DNA of 64,000 nucleotides from assembly GCA_963814435.1 (NCBI GenBank), contig CAWFCV010000032.1, positions 124,001-188,000 of the forward strand. Direction: 5' to 3'. This document shows positions 26,664 through 35,480 of the stretch, one piece after another. Made by a program: the position numbers and the translations under genes. The notes below the pieces were generated by a model. The model did no database searches, was not told the origin of the DNA, and worked only from the letters and a program-made list of their open reading frames with translations. Within the stretch, counting starts at the first letter, position 1, and the number at the start of each line of letters is the position of its first letter. This DNA is from JAEUPI01 sp963814435. GTDB taxonomy: Bacteria; Pseudomonadota; Gammaproteobacteria; Burkholderiales; Burkholderiaceae_C.

Positions 26664-26964
26664 GCGCTGACTTTGCCACAGCTTCGGGACTCGATCGGCA
26701 GCGCCCCGGGCGCGATGACGCCGACGGGCACCTGCAACGCACGGTCACAATCCGGCGTCCGATCGGCACGCCGGGCCGCGCCGGCGGCTGTCCAATCGCA
26801 GCGTCGGCCCCACGCCGCTTGGTTAACTATTCACGCCGCGGGCGTTCTGCATCGATGCAACGCAGCCGCAAGCCAATTTGCAGCTTGTACGCGGGCAACA
26901 TGGAACCTACCCTGCGATGTATCCCCGGGCCGGCCATCGCCGGCATGACGCCATGGAGATCCAG
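26664..26964. other. 301-base divergent intergenic region with a 12-bp palindrome
   Basis: Separates the molybdoenzyme gene from the divergent binding-protein gene. No open frame of substance. At 26848-26859 there is a perfect palindrome TGCATCGATGCA; GTTAAC lies about 25 bases before it. Both could be regulatory sites. Nothing else is evident. Confidence 0.45.
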
Positions 26965-28092
26965 ATGATGCACCGACGCAAGGCACTGCAGACCCTCGGC
27001 GGCGTGGCCGCTGCGATCGCCTCCCCGGCGGTCCTGTCGGATCCGCGCGCGAAGATCCTGATCGGCCAGTCGGCGGCGATGACCGGCCCGGCCGCCCAAT
27101 TGGGCATCCAGTTCCAGGCCGGCGCCAAGTTGCTGTTCGACAAGGTCAACGCCACCGGCGGGATCAATGGCAAGTCGATCGAGCTGAAGACGCTGGACGA
27201 CGGCTACGAGCCCGATCGCTGCGCCGCCAACACCAGGAAGCTGATCGACGAGGATGTGTTTGCGCTGTTCGGCTACATCGGCACGCCGACCTCGGTGGTC
27301 GCACTGCCGCTGTCGACGAACGCCAAGATTCCCTTCCTCGCCCCGTTCACCGGCGCGCAGGCCTTGCGCGAGCCGCTGAACCGCTATGCGTTTCACGTGC
27401 GGGCGTCGTACTACGACGAGACCGCCCGTATCGTCAATCAGCTCTACGCGGTGGGTATGAAGAACCTTGCCGTGTTCTACCAGAACGACGCCTATGGCCA
27501 GGCTGGCCTGGCCGGGGTGAACCGAGCCCTGGCCGCCGTGGGGTCCAAGCCGGTGGCCCTGGGCACGGTGGAGCGCAACACGGTCGACGTCGGTGCGGCG
27601 GTAAAGTCGATCATGGCGGCCAAGCCGGAAGGCGTGGTCCAGATCAGCGCCTACAAGAGCTGCGCTGCCTTCATCCGCGAGGCCCGCAAGACGGGCACGG
27701 GTGCGCAGTTCTACAACGTGTCGTTCGTCGGCACGACCGCCCTGGCCAACGAACTCGGCCCCGACGCGCGTGGCGTCGTCGTCAGCCAGGTCATGCCCTA
27801 CCCGTTCGCCGCCGTGACACCGCTGTCGAGCGAGTTCGTCAAGGCCGCCTCGGCAGGCAAGGTCGAGATGAACTACAGCAGCATGGAAGGATACGTGGCC
27901 GCAAAGGTCTTCGTCGAGGGTCTGCGCCGCGCCGGCGCCAACCCCAACCGCGAAGGCCTGATCACCGCGCTGGAAAGCATGCGCGACCTGAACCTGGGCG
28001 GCTTCTTCGTCGACTTCAGCCCGACCAAGCACGCCGGTTCCAGCTACGTGGACCTGACGATCCTGACCAGCGACGGGCGCGTGCGGCACTGA
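26965..28092 (+). CDS. Periplasmic branched-chain amino-acid/amide ABC binding protein (orphan)
   Basis: Type I periplasmic binding protein of the LivK/urea/amide group, about 375 residues. Leader MMHRRKALQTLGGVAAAIAS has an Arg-Arg pair and hydrophobic core. Then ILIGQSAAMTGPAAQLGIQF, the ligand-domain hallmark, and NQLYAVGMKNLAVFYQNDAYG, FVGTTALANELG. GGAG nine bases before 26965 favours that start over the in-frame ATG at 26953. No permease or ATPase gene lies nearby, so it must share a remote transporter or act as a sensor. The downstream genes suggest amide or peptide nutrition. Confidence 0.88.
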   Translation: MMHRRKALQTLGGVAAAIASPAVLSDPRAKILIGQSAAMTGPAAQLGIQFQAGAKLLFDKVNATGGINGKSIELKTLDDGYEPDRCAANTRKLIDEDVFALFGYIGTPTSVVALPLSTNAKIPFLAPFTGAQALREPLNRYAFHVRASYYDETARIVNQLYAVGMKNLAVFYQNDAYGQAGLAGVNRALAAVGSKPVALGTVERNTVDVGAAVKSIMAAKPEGVVQISAYKSCAAFIREARKTGTGAQFYNVSFVGTTALANELGPDARGVVVSQVMPYPFAAVTPLSSEFVKAASAGKVEMNYSSMEGYVAAKVFVEGLRRAGANPNREGLITALESMRDLNLGGFFVDFSPTKHAGSSYVDLTILTSDGRVRH

Positions 28093-28249
28093 GGCGCGCG
28101 CCGGCGACGACGGCTGGCGGCGGGCGGCGCCGACACCCGGGTTGACCCGGACTCGCGTCGGGCGCCAGGTACCGCTTGCCGGGATAACCTGCGGCCCGCC
28201 GCGCCGGCACCGCAGCGGTAAGATGGCTTGGCCACCTGCGAGGCCAGTC

Positions 28250-29458
28250 ATGAAACTGATCGACTCGATCGTTGCCGAGACGGCGTCCATCGTCACGATG
28301 CGCCGCGACATCCATGCCCACCCCGAGCTGTGCTTCGAAGAGCAGCGCACGTCCGACCTGATCGCGCAGGCGCTGGAAGGCTGGGGCATACCGGTGCACC
28401 GGGGCTTGGGCAAGACTGGCGTCGTGGGCATCGTCAGGAACGGCAGTTCCGGCCGGGCCGTTGGCTTGCGCGCCGATATCGATGCGCTGCCGATGAGCGA
28501 GCACAACCGCTTCGCCCACGCCAGCCGGCACGCCGGCAAGATGCACGCCTGCGGTCACGACGGCCACACCGCGATGCTGCTGGCCGCGGCCAAGCACATG
28601 GCCAAGCACCGGCACTTCGATGGCACCGTGGTCCTCGTGTTCCAGCCGGCCGAAGAGGGCGGCGGCGGCGCGCGCGAGATGATGAAGGACGGTCTGTTCG
28701 ACAGATTCCCGATGGAAGCCATCTTCGGCGCGCACAACTGGCCGGGCATGGCTGTGGGCCAGTTCGCGCTGCGCGACGGTCCGGTGTTCGCATCCAGCAA
28801 CGAGTTCAAGATCACCCTTCGCGGCAAGGGCGCCCACGGCGCGATGCCGCACAACGGCATCGACCCGGTGCCGGCGGCGTGCCAGATGGTGCAGGCCTTC
28901 CAGACCGTCATCAGCCGCAACAAGCGGCCGCTGGACACCGGCGTGATCTCGGTGACGATGATCCACACTGGCGAGGCGACCAACGTGATCCCGGACTCCT
29001 GTGTCGTCGAGGGCACGGTGCGCACGTTCACCACCGCGGTGCTCGATCTGATCGAACGGCGCATGAAGACGATCGCCGAATCGACCTGCGCCGCATTCGA
29101 ATGCGCCTGCGAGTTCTCGTTCACCCGCAACTACCCGCCGACCGTGAACCACAAGGCCGAGACCGACTTCGCGCGCCGGCTGCTCGGCGACGTGGTCGGT
29201 GCCGACAACGTGCTCGAGTTCGAGCCGACGATGGGCGCCGAGGATTTCAGCTACTTCCTGCAGGGCAAGCCGGGCTGCTATTTCCTGATCGGCAACGGCG
29301 ACGGCAGCCACCGCGAGGGCGGCCACGGCATGGGCCCGTGCATGCTGCACAACCCCAGCTACGACTTCAACGACGACCTGATCCCGCTTGGCGCGACGGT
29401 CTGGGTCCGACTGGCCGAGGCCTGGCTGTCCGGGCCGCCTCGCGGCGGCTCGCGCTGA
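28250..29458 (+). CDS. M20-family amidohydrolase (hippurate hydrolase-like)
   Basis: 402-residue metal-dependent amidohydrolase acting on N-acyl amino acids. Metal motif MHACGHDGHTAML near residues 98-110, acidic pair QPAEEGGGGA, the dimerisation-domain motif GKGAHGAMPHNGIDP, and the distal GAEDFSYF with the last metal ligand. The second lysine-type helix region (TGEATNVIPDSC) is normal. ATG at 28250; no signal peptide, so cytoplasmic. Follows the orphan binding protein by 157 bases and precedes the M14-like gene by 11. Confidence 0.94.
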   Translation: MKLIDSIVAETASIVTMRRDIHAHPELCFEEQRTSDLIAQALEGWGIPVHRGLGKTGVVGIVRNGSSGRAVGLRADIDALPMSEHNRFAHASRHAGKMHACGHDGHTAMLLAAAKHMAKHRHFDGTVVLVFQPAEEGGGGAREMMKDGLFDRFPMEAIFGAHNWPGMAVGQFALRDGPVFASSNEFKITLRGKGAHGAMPHNGIDPVPAACQMVQAFQTVISRNKRPLDTGVISVTMIHTGEATNVIPDSCVVEGTVRTFTTAVLDLIERRMKTIAESTCAAFECACEFSFTRNYPPTVNHKAETDFARRLLGDVVGADNVLEFEPTMGAEDFSYFLQGKPGCYFLIGNGDGSHREGGHGMGPCMLHNPSYDFNDDLIPLGATVWVRLAEAWLSGPPRGGSR

Positions 29459-29469
29459 GGTCGGGCTGC

Positions 29470-30560
29470 ATGAGCGACGACGCCGAAGGATTCGCACAGA
29501 GTTATCAGGAGGCGCGGCAGAAGTTCCTGGCGGCGGCGACGACGGCCGGCCTGGCCGTCACCAGCCAGCGCCACCCACTGCGCGGCCGCGACGGCGAGGA
29601 ACTCGCGCTGGACGTGACGCGTGCCGGACGCGATGGACGCGCCCGCGGTGCTGCTGCTGAGCAGCGCCTGCCATGGCGTCGAAGGCTTCTGCGGCTCGGG
29701 TGCCCAGGTGGCCTTGCTGCGCGACGGCAGCTTTCAGCAGCGCGCACGCGACGCTGGCGTGGCGGTGCTGTATCGTGCATGCCCTCAACCCGTACGGTTT
29801 CTCCTGGTGGCGGCGCGCGACGCACGAGAACGTCGATCTCAATCGCAATTTCCAGGATTTCTCCAAGCCGTTGCCGCGCAACCCCGCTTATGACGAGGTG
29901 GCGCACCTGATCGTGCCGGATCAGTGGCCGCCCAGCCCGCAGATCCAGGCTGCGATTGAGCGCTACATCGCCGAGCGGGGCATCAAGGCCTGGCAATCGG
30001 TGATCTCGGGCGGGCAGTATGACCATCCGAAGGGCTTGTTCTTCGGCGGGCGCGAACCCACCTGGAGCCACCGTACGCTGCGCCAGGTGCTGCAGGAACA
30101 TGGCCGTCGTTGCGCCAGGCTCGGTTGGATCGACTTCCACACCGGGCTCGGGCCCAGCGGCCATGGCGAGCGCATCTTCGCGTGCCGCGACGATGCCGTG
30201 GCGCTCGAGCGCGCGCGGCGGTGGTGGGGGCCCGAGGTCACGTCGATCTACGACGGATCGTCCAGTTCCGCCAGACTGACCGGCCTGATGTGGCTGGCGG
30301 CCTACGAAGAATGCGCCCAGGCCGAATACACCGGCATGGCGCTGGAGTACGGCACCGTGCCCGTCCTCGACGTGATGGATGCGCTGCGCGCCGACCAGTG
30401 GCTCGAACTGCACCCGCAGGCCGCCGACGCGCAGCGCGAGGTGATCAAGCGTCGTATGCGCGATGCGTTCTACACCGATACCGACGAGTGGAAGGTCGCG
30501 ATCGTGGCTCAAGCCCGCGAGGCGTCTTTCCAGGCGGTTCAGGGGCTGGGCGGCCGCTGA
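29470..30560 (+). CDS. M14-like zinc carboxypeptidase-type protein (DUF2817), two frame breaks
   Basis: About 363 residues after repair. N-terminus MSDDAEGFAQSYQEARQKF, then a break near 29622. In the next frame APAVLLLSSACHGVEGFCG carries the His-x-x-Glu zinc pair. A second break near 29773 leads to HALNPYGFSWWRRATHENVDLNRNF, the M14 substrate-binding NxxR-type region, and IDFHTGLGPSGHGE with the third zinc histidine. C-terminal EYGTVPVLDVMDALRAD completes the family pattern. Both breaks are one base and leave motifs intact, so likely sequence errors. Role probably hydrolysis of a small peptide or amide, in keeping with the M20 neighbour. Confidence 0.82.
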
Positions 30561-30567
30561 CGGCCGC
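30550..30567. terminator. Hairpin with the stop codon in its loop, between convergent genes
   Basis: GCGGCCG, loop CTGA (holding the TGA stop of the M14-like gene), CGGCCGC: a perfect 7-bp stem in the gap to the convergent phosphatase gene. Confidence 0.45.
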
Positions 30568-30575
30568 ACGGGGCG

Positions 30576-31112
30576 TCAAAGGTCCGCACCGCGGCCGCCG
30601 ATGCGGCGCCAGCCGGCCACGAAAGCGCGCTGCTCGTCGGTCTCGGGTGATTCGGCCACACGATCGCGCTTGGCCACGGCCTGCCACTTGCGCGCGAGCA
30701 ACGCGAGCGCCTCCTGCGGCGCCAGCCCCGACTCGACCAGCAGGCAACCCACCACGGTGCCGGTGCGCCCAGCGCCACCGTGGCAGTGCAGGTACAGCCG
30801 GCGCTCGGGCTCGGACAGCACACGCTGGATCGCCGACAGGATCGTTCGCATCCGGTCCGGGCTCGGCACGCCGTAGTCGGCGATGCCGAAACGCTGCCAG
30901 CGCCGATCGGTTTGCAGCCACTCGCGGTAAGGCGGCAACCCTTCTGTCTCGGCAGTCAGGTCGATGAAGTCGGTCAGCCCGGCGGCCTGCAGCGCGGCCA
31001 GATGCGCATGCGGATACTCGCCGGCCAGCAACCGGTCGGGCACGACCCAGTAGCAGTTCCCATGCGGCCGCGCCAGCGCGTCGCCGGCCGAATCGAACGC
31101 CTCGTGCGCCAC
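30576..31112 (-). CDS. Cys-based (dual-specificity/tyrosine) phosphatase
   Basis: 178-residue cytoplasmic protein with the phosphatase loop HCHGGAGRTGT: nucleophile Cys110 and Arg116. The preceding YLxxAxLQAAGLTDFIDLT region and DYGVPSPD, which offers a general-acid Asp, fit the DSP/cyclin-phosphatase fold. Downstream of the amino-acid transporter ATPase by three bases, so probably co-transcribed with it. Substrate unknown. Confidence 0.87.
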   Translation of the reverse strand: MAHEAFDSAGDALARPHGNCYWVVPDRLLAGEYPHAHLAALQAAGLTDFIDLTAETEGLPPYREWLQTDRRWQRFGIADYGVPSPDRMRTILSAIQRVLSEPERRLYLHCHGGAGRTGTVVGCLLVESGLAPQEALALLARKWQAVAKRDRVAESPETDEQRAFVAGWRRIGGRGADL

Positions 31113-31115
31113 CGG

Positions 31116-31862
31116 TCAGTGCGTCAGGATCTTGGACAGGAAGTCCTTCGCCCGATCGCTCTTCGGATGGTTGAAGAACTCGACCGGCGTGTTCTCTTCG
31201 ACGATCTGGCCCTGGTCCATGAAGATCACGCGGTCGGCAGCTTGGCGCGCGAAGCCCATCTCGTGCGTCACGCACAGCATCGTCATGCCCTGCTTGGACA
31301 GGTCGACCATCACCTCCAGCACCTCGTTGATCATCTCCGGGTCGAGCGCCGAGGTCGGCTCGTCGAACAGCATGATCTTCGGCGTCAGGCACAGCGCCCG
31401 CGCAATGGCCACGCGTTGCTGCTGGCCGCCGGAGAGCTGCAGCGGGTATTTGGCGGCCTGCTCGGCGATTTGCACGCGCTGCAGCTGCTGCATCGCGCGG
31501 TCCTCGGCCTCCTTCTTGGGCATCTTGCCGACCCACATCGGCGCCAGCGTGAGGTTCTCGAGCACGGTGAGGTGCGGAAACAGGTTGAATTGCTGGAACA
31601 CCATGCCGACTTCGCGCCGCACCGCGTCCACCGCCTTGACGTCGTCGGTCAACTCGACGCCGTTGACGACGAGACGGCCGCTCTGATGCTCCTCGAGCCG
31701 GTTGATGCAGCGGATCAGCGTCGACTTGCCCGAGCCCGACGGGCCGCAGATGACGATGCGCTCGCCTTTGGGCACCTTCAGCTGGATGTCGCGCAGCACG
31801 TGGAACTGGCCGTACCACTTGTTGACGCCTTCGAAGAGGATGATCGGCTGTTCGTTGCTCAT
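31116..31862 (-). CDS. aapP: General/acidic amino-acid ABC transporter, ATPase (AapP/BztD/GltL type)
   Basis: ATPase of about 248 residues. Walker A ICGPSGSGKSTLIRCINRLE, Q-loop MVFQQFNLFPHLTVLEN, signature LSGGQQQRVAIARAL, Walker B IMLFDEPTSALDPEM, H-loop LCVTHEMGFA. Polar-amino-acid subfamily by these exact blocks. An ATG at 31862 is preceded by AAGG; another at 31874 overlaps the permease stop. Third-to-last in the run J-Q-M-P, followed directly by the phosphatase gene. Confidence 0.94.
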   Translation of the reverse strand: MSNEQPIILFEGVNKWYGQFHVLRDIQLKVPKGERIVICGPSGSGKSTLIRCINRLEEHQSGRLVVNGVELTDDVKAVDAVRREVGMVFQQFNLFPHLTVLENLTLAPMWVGKMPKKEAEDRAMQQLQRVQIAEQAAKYPLQLSGGQQQRVAIARALCLTPKIMLFDEPTSALDPEMINEVLEVMVDLSKQGMTMLCVTHEMGFARQAADRVIFMDQGQIVEENTPVEFFNHPKSDRAKDFLSKILTH

Positions 31863-31870
31863 GGTGGCCT

Positions 31871-32978
31871 TCATTGCCGACGCATGCCGGTGTTGAGATA
31901 GGCCTCGACCCAGCGGCTGTAGCGCGACAGGGCGAAGCAGAAGACGAAGTACACCGCGGCGACGAACAGCTGCCCTTCGAGGAAGAACTTGCGCCAGTCG
32001 GCATCCCCGAGCGCAAGCTGCAGCGCACCGGTCAGGTCGTACAGGCTGACGATGGTGACGAGCGAGGTGTCCTTGAACGTGCCGATGAAGCTGTTCACGA
32101 TCGCCGGCACCACCAGACGCAGCGCCTGCGGCAGCACGATCTTGCGCACCGTCTGCCAGTAGTTCAGGCCGAGCGACTGCGCGGCCTCGACCTGGCCCTT
32201 GGGCAGCGCCTGCAGTCCGCCGCGCACCACCTCGGCCAGATACGCCGCCGCGAACAGCGTCATGCCCACCAGCACGCGCAGCAGCACGTCGATCGTCATG
32301 CCCTGCGGCATGAACAGCGGGAACATGAACGAGGCCATGAACAGCACCGAGATCAGCGGCACGCCGCGGATCAGTTCGACGTACAACACGCACACCGCGC
32401 GGATGGCCGGCAGGTTGGAGCTGCGGCCGAGCGCCACCAGGATGGCCAGCGGAAATGCCACCACCAGGCTCACCACCGACAGCGCCAGCGTCAGCGGGAA
32501 GCCGCCCCAGCGCGACGTCTCGACGAGCGTGAGGCCGAACACACCACCGCGCATCAGCATGAAGCACACCGCCAGGACCACGATCCACAGCGCCGCGAGC
32601 CACGGTTTCCAGAAGGACCGCAGGCAGCTGGCCACCAGCAGCACCATCAGGCTGGCGCAGCGCCAGCAGCGGCCGCCATTGCTCCTCGAAGGGGTATCGA
32701 CCGAACAGGATCAGCCGCCCCTTCTCGGCGATCACGCCCCAGCAGGCGCCGGTTTCATGCGCCGCCCGGCAGGCCGCGTTGTCCGGCGCCACCACGGCAT
32801 GCAGCACCGACCAGCCGAACAGCGGCGGCACCAGCCACAGCAGCACCGCCAGCGTCACCAGCGTGGCCAGCGAGTTGGCCCAGCCGTCGAACAGGTTGCG
32901 CCGCACCCAGGCGACGGCGCCCTGCACCGCCACCGGCGGCTCGCGGCTGGCGATCGGCGTGTAGACGGTACCCGTCAT
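31871..32978 (-). CDS. aapM: Amino-acid ABC transporter permease (AapM/BztC type), one frame break
   Basis: Membrane subunit of about 368 residues. The N-terminal segment (VAWVRRNLFDGWANSLATLV) and a periplasmic loop with CRAAHETGACWGV come first, then a one-base gain near 32655 (CTGCGCC where CTGGCC keeps frame). After it an intact permease core follows: FPLTLALSVVSL, VELIRGVPLISVLF and the EAA loop SLGLNYWQTVRKIVLPQALR. Copy 3 of the multi-hairpin repeat separates it from the partner permease gene. Confidence 0.9.
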
Positions 32979-33036
32979 ACCCGCCCCTGCCTATTCGCAC
33001 CGGTGCGGCGCAAGCGATGAGCACGCCCAAGCGAAC

Positions 33037-33110
33037 ACCGCGGATCCGGCTGCACCGGTCCGCTGGTGTTGCCCCCCGGGGGGAGGCGGCCGCAGGCCGC
33101 TTCGGGGGGG
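33037..33110 (-). repeat. Dispersed multi-hairpin GC repeat, copy 3 (aapQ-aapM gap)
   Basis: Starts ACCGCGGATCCGGCTGCACC and ends with a G-run six bases from the aapQ stop. Shares the CCCCCC-GGGGGG stem and GCGGCC GCA GGCCGC hairpin with copies 1 and 2. Confidence 0.85.
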
Positions 33111-33115
33111 ACCAT

Positions 33116-34294
33116 TCACCGCTCCTTGATCGCCGCGCGGCGGTTGTACCAGTTCATGCCCGCCGACGTGAGCAGCGACAGCGTCAGGTAGCAAGCCATC
33201 ACCAGCGCGATGCACTCGATCGCGCGGCCGGTCTGGTTGAGCGACGTGTTGGAGATCGACACCAGGTCCGGATAGCCGACGGCCACCGCCAGCGAGGAAT
33301 TCTTCGTCAGGTTCAGATACTGGTTCGTCATCGGCGGGATGATCACGCGCAGCGCCTGCGGCAGCTGCACGAGCCGAAGCTCCTGCGCCCGGGTGAGGCC
33401 GAGCGACACGCTGGCCTCGTGCTGGCCGAAGGCGACCGACTGGATGCCGGCGCGCACCACCTCGGCGATGTACGCCGCGGTGTAGGTGGTCAGGCCGATC
33501 AGCACGGTCAGGAACTCCGGCGTCACGGCGCCGCCGCCGACGACGTTGATCTCGGTCTTTTCCGGGAGGTCGACGCCCCCGGGCGCGCCCCCGATCAGCC
33601 AGCCGATGACCGTGGTCAGCACGACGATCAGCACGCCCGGCACGACGACCGGCCGCGGCCGCCCGGTGCGCTCGAAGTGCGCCCGCACGTGCCGGGCCCA
33701 GCCCCACACGCCCAGCAGGCCCAGCGCCAGGCCGAGCACCGTGAAGACGTGGCCGTCGCTCCACAGCGGATGCGGGAACTGCAGGCCGTTCTTGCTGAAG
33801 AAGAAGCCGGGCAACGGCCGCAGTGCCTCTTCGATCGGCGGCAGCTTCTCGGTGAGCACGAAGTACCAGATGAACAGCTGCAGCAGCAAAGGCACGTTGC
33901 GCAGCAGGTCCACGTAGGCGCTGCTGAGCGTGCGGATCAGAAAGTTCTTCGACAGCCGGCCGATGCCCACCAGCGTGCCGAGCACCGTGGCCGCCAGGAT
34001 GCCGAGGATGGCCACCCGGAAGGTGTTCGACAGTCCGACCAGAAAGGCCTTGCCGTAGCTCTCCGACGAATCGAAGGGCACCACGCTTTCGCCGATGGCG
34101 AACCCGGCCGGCTGGGTGATGAAGTCGAAGCCGCTCTTGATGCCGCGCACCCGCATGTTGTCGAGCGTGTTGTGCAGCAGGTAGGCCGCCGCCAGCACGA
34201 TCAGCGCGAGCACGACCACCTGGTACAGCAGGCCCCGGAAGGCCTTGCTGCGCCAGTTGAACGACGACGACTTGCTCGGGGGTGCGGCCATCAA
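33116..34294 (-). CDS. aapQ: Amino-acid ABC transporter permease (AapQ/BztB type)
   Basis: 392-residue permease of the long aapQ/bztB form. N-terminal cytoplasmic Lys/Arg-rich part and first segment (LLYQVVVLALIVLAAAYLL), a periplasmic stretch, then SNTFRVAILGILAATVLG, YVDLLRNVPLLLQLF, the large central insertion typical of this subgroup, TTYTAAYIAEVVRAGI and the EAA loop ASVSLGLTRAQELRLVQLPQ. Intact. Starts with two Met codons (34294 or 34291). 49 bases after the binding-protein gene. Confidence 0.95.
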   Translation of the reverse strand: MMAAPPSKSSSFNWRSKAFRGLLYQVVVLALIVLAAAYLLHNTLDNMRVRGIKSGFDFITQPAGFAIGESVVPFDSSESYGKAFLVGLSNTFRVAILGILAATVLGTLVGIGRLSKNFLIRTLSSAYVDLLRNVPLLLQLFIWYFVLTEKLPPIEEALRPLPGFFFSKNGLQFPHPLWSDGHVFTVLGLALGLLGVWGWARHVRAHFERTGRPRPVVVPGVLIVVLTTVIGWLIGGAPGGVDLPEKTEINVVGGGAVTPEFLTVLIGLTTYTAAYIAEVVRAGIQSVAFGQHEASVSLGLTRAQELRLVQLPQALRVIIPPMTNQYLNLTKNSSLAVAVGYPDLVSISNTSLNQTGRAIECIALVMACYLTLSLLTSAGMNWYNRRAAIKER

Positions 34295-34343
34295 CCGGAC
34301 AGGGTTCGCCTGCGGCGAACCCGCCTATGTTGTTCGCGTGGCG

Positions 34344-35361
34344 TTATCTCACCGGCGGGGCGTACATGAAGCCGCCCTTGCTCCACAGGTTGTTGGCGCC
34401 GCGCGGCAGCTTCAGCGCCGACTTCGGGCCGACGTTGCGCTCGAAGATCTCGCCGTAGTTGCCCGTGGCCTTGATGGCGCGGTACGCCCAGTCCTTGTCC
34501 AGGCCCAGCAGCTTGCCGGTGTCTTCGGAGGTGCCGAGGATGCGCTGGATCACCGGGTCCTTGCTGTCGGCCTTGAGCTGGTCGACGTTGGCCTGCGTGA
34601 CGCCGTACTCCTCGGCCTCGATCAGCGCGAACACGACCCATTTGACGATGGCGAAGAACTCGTCGTCGCCGCGGCGCACCGACGGGCCCAGCGGCTCCTT
34701 GGAAATCAGCTCGGGCAGGATCACATGGTCTTCCGGGTTGCCGGCTTCCTTGTTGCGCACCGAGGCGAGGCCCGAGGCGTCGGTGGTATAGGCCTGGCAG
34801 CGACCGGCGAAGTAGGCCTTGTTGGTGGCCTCCTGGGTCTCGAACACCACCGGCTTGATGCCCAGGTTCGCGGCCTTGGAGTAGTCGGTGAGGTTCTTCT
34901 CGGTGGTGGTGCCCGACTGCACGCAGACCGTGGCGCCCTTCAGTTGCTTGGCCGACGTGATCTTGCTCTTCTTGGTGACCATGAAGCCCTGGCCGTCGTA
35001 GTAGGTCACGCCGGTGAAGTGCAGGCCCAGCGAGGCGTCGCGCGTCAAGGTCCAGGTGGTGTTGCGCGACAGCACGTCCACTTCGCCGGACTGCAAGCGC
35101 CGCGAAGCGCTGCGAGGCATTCAACGGCACCCACTTGATCTTGCTGGCGTCGTTGAGCACGGTCGCGGCCACGGCCTTGCAGATGTCCACGTCCAGGCCC
35201 GCCCAGTTGCCCTGGCTGTCGGCGGCCGCAAAGCCGGGCAGGCTCGGGTTCACGCCGCAGACCAGCTGGCCGCGCTGCTTGATGGCGTCGAGCGTCTTGC
35301 CGGCGTGCGCGGCACCCACGAAGGTGAGTGCCAGCACGGCGGCGATGGTGTGTTTGAACAT
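34344..35361 (-). CDS. aapJ: Amino-acid ABC transporter binding protein (AapJ/BztA type), one frame break
   Basis: Periplasmic receptor of about 338 residues. Signal peptide MFKHTIAAVLALTFVGAAHA, then TLDAIKQRGQLVCGVNPSLP and GLDVDICKAVAATVL. A one-base gain near 35096 (CTTGCAG for CTGCAG) breaks ALQSGEVDVLSRNTTWTLTRD. Afterwards an intact body runs to KGGFMYAPPVR. The NTTWTLTRD ligand region is that of general L-amino-acid receptors. First gene of aapJQMP; a 17-bp inverted repeat lies about 100 bases upstream. Confidence 0.93.
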
Positions 35362-35463
35362 GGTGCGTCCTTCCAAGTGGCGTGATGCCGGGATTGTCGT
35401 GATCGCGGGCGCCAAGGCAAACCGAGCAAACACCGATGCACGGAACGTGCCGGGTGTGTCGAT

Positions 35464-35480
35464 CTAGGGCATTACCCTAG
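35464..35480. promoter_or_regulatory. Inverted repeat at pgi end, upstream of aapJ
   Basis: CTAGGG, spacer CATTA, CCCTAG: perfect 6-bp arms. It contains the pgi stop codon and lies 103 bases before the aapJ start. Could be an operator for the amino-acid transporter operon or a weak terminator for pgi. No T-run. Confidence 0.4.

Noticed and set aside
31116..32978. Apparent permease-ATPase fusion in the amino-acid transporter
   Set aside because: Produced by the frame break near 32655; separate permease stop and ATPase start are present at 31871-31874.
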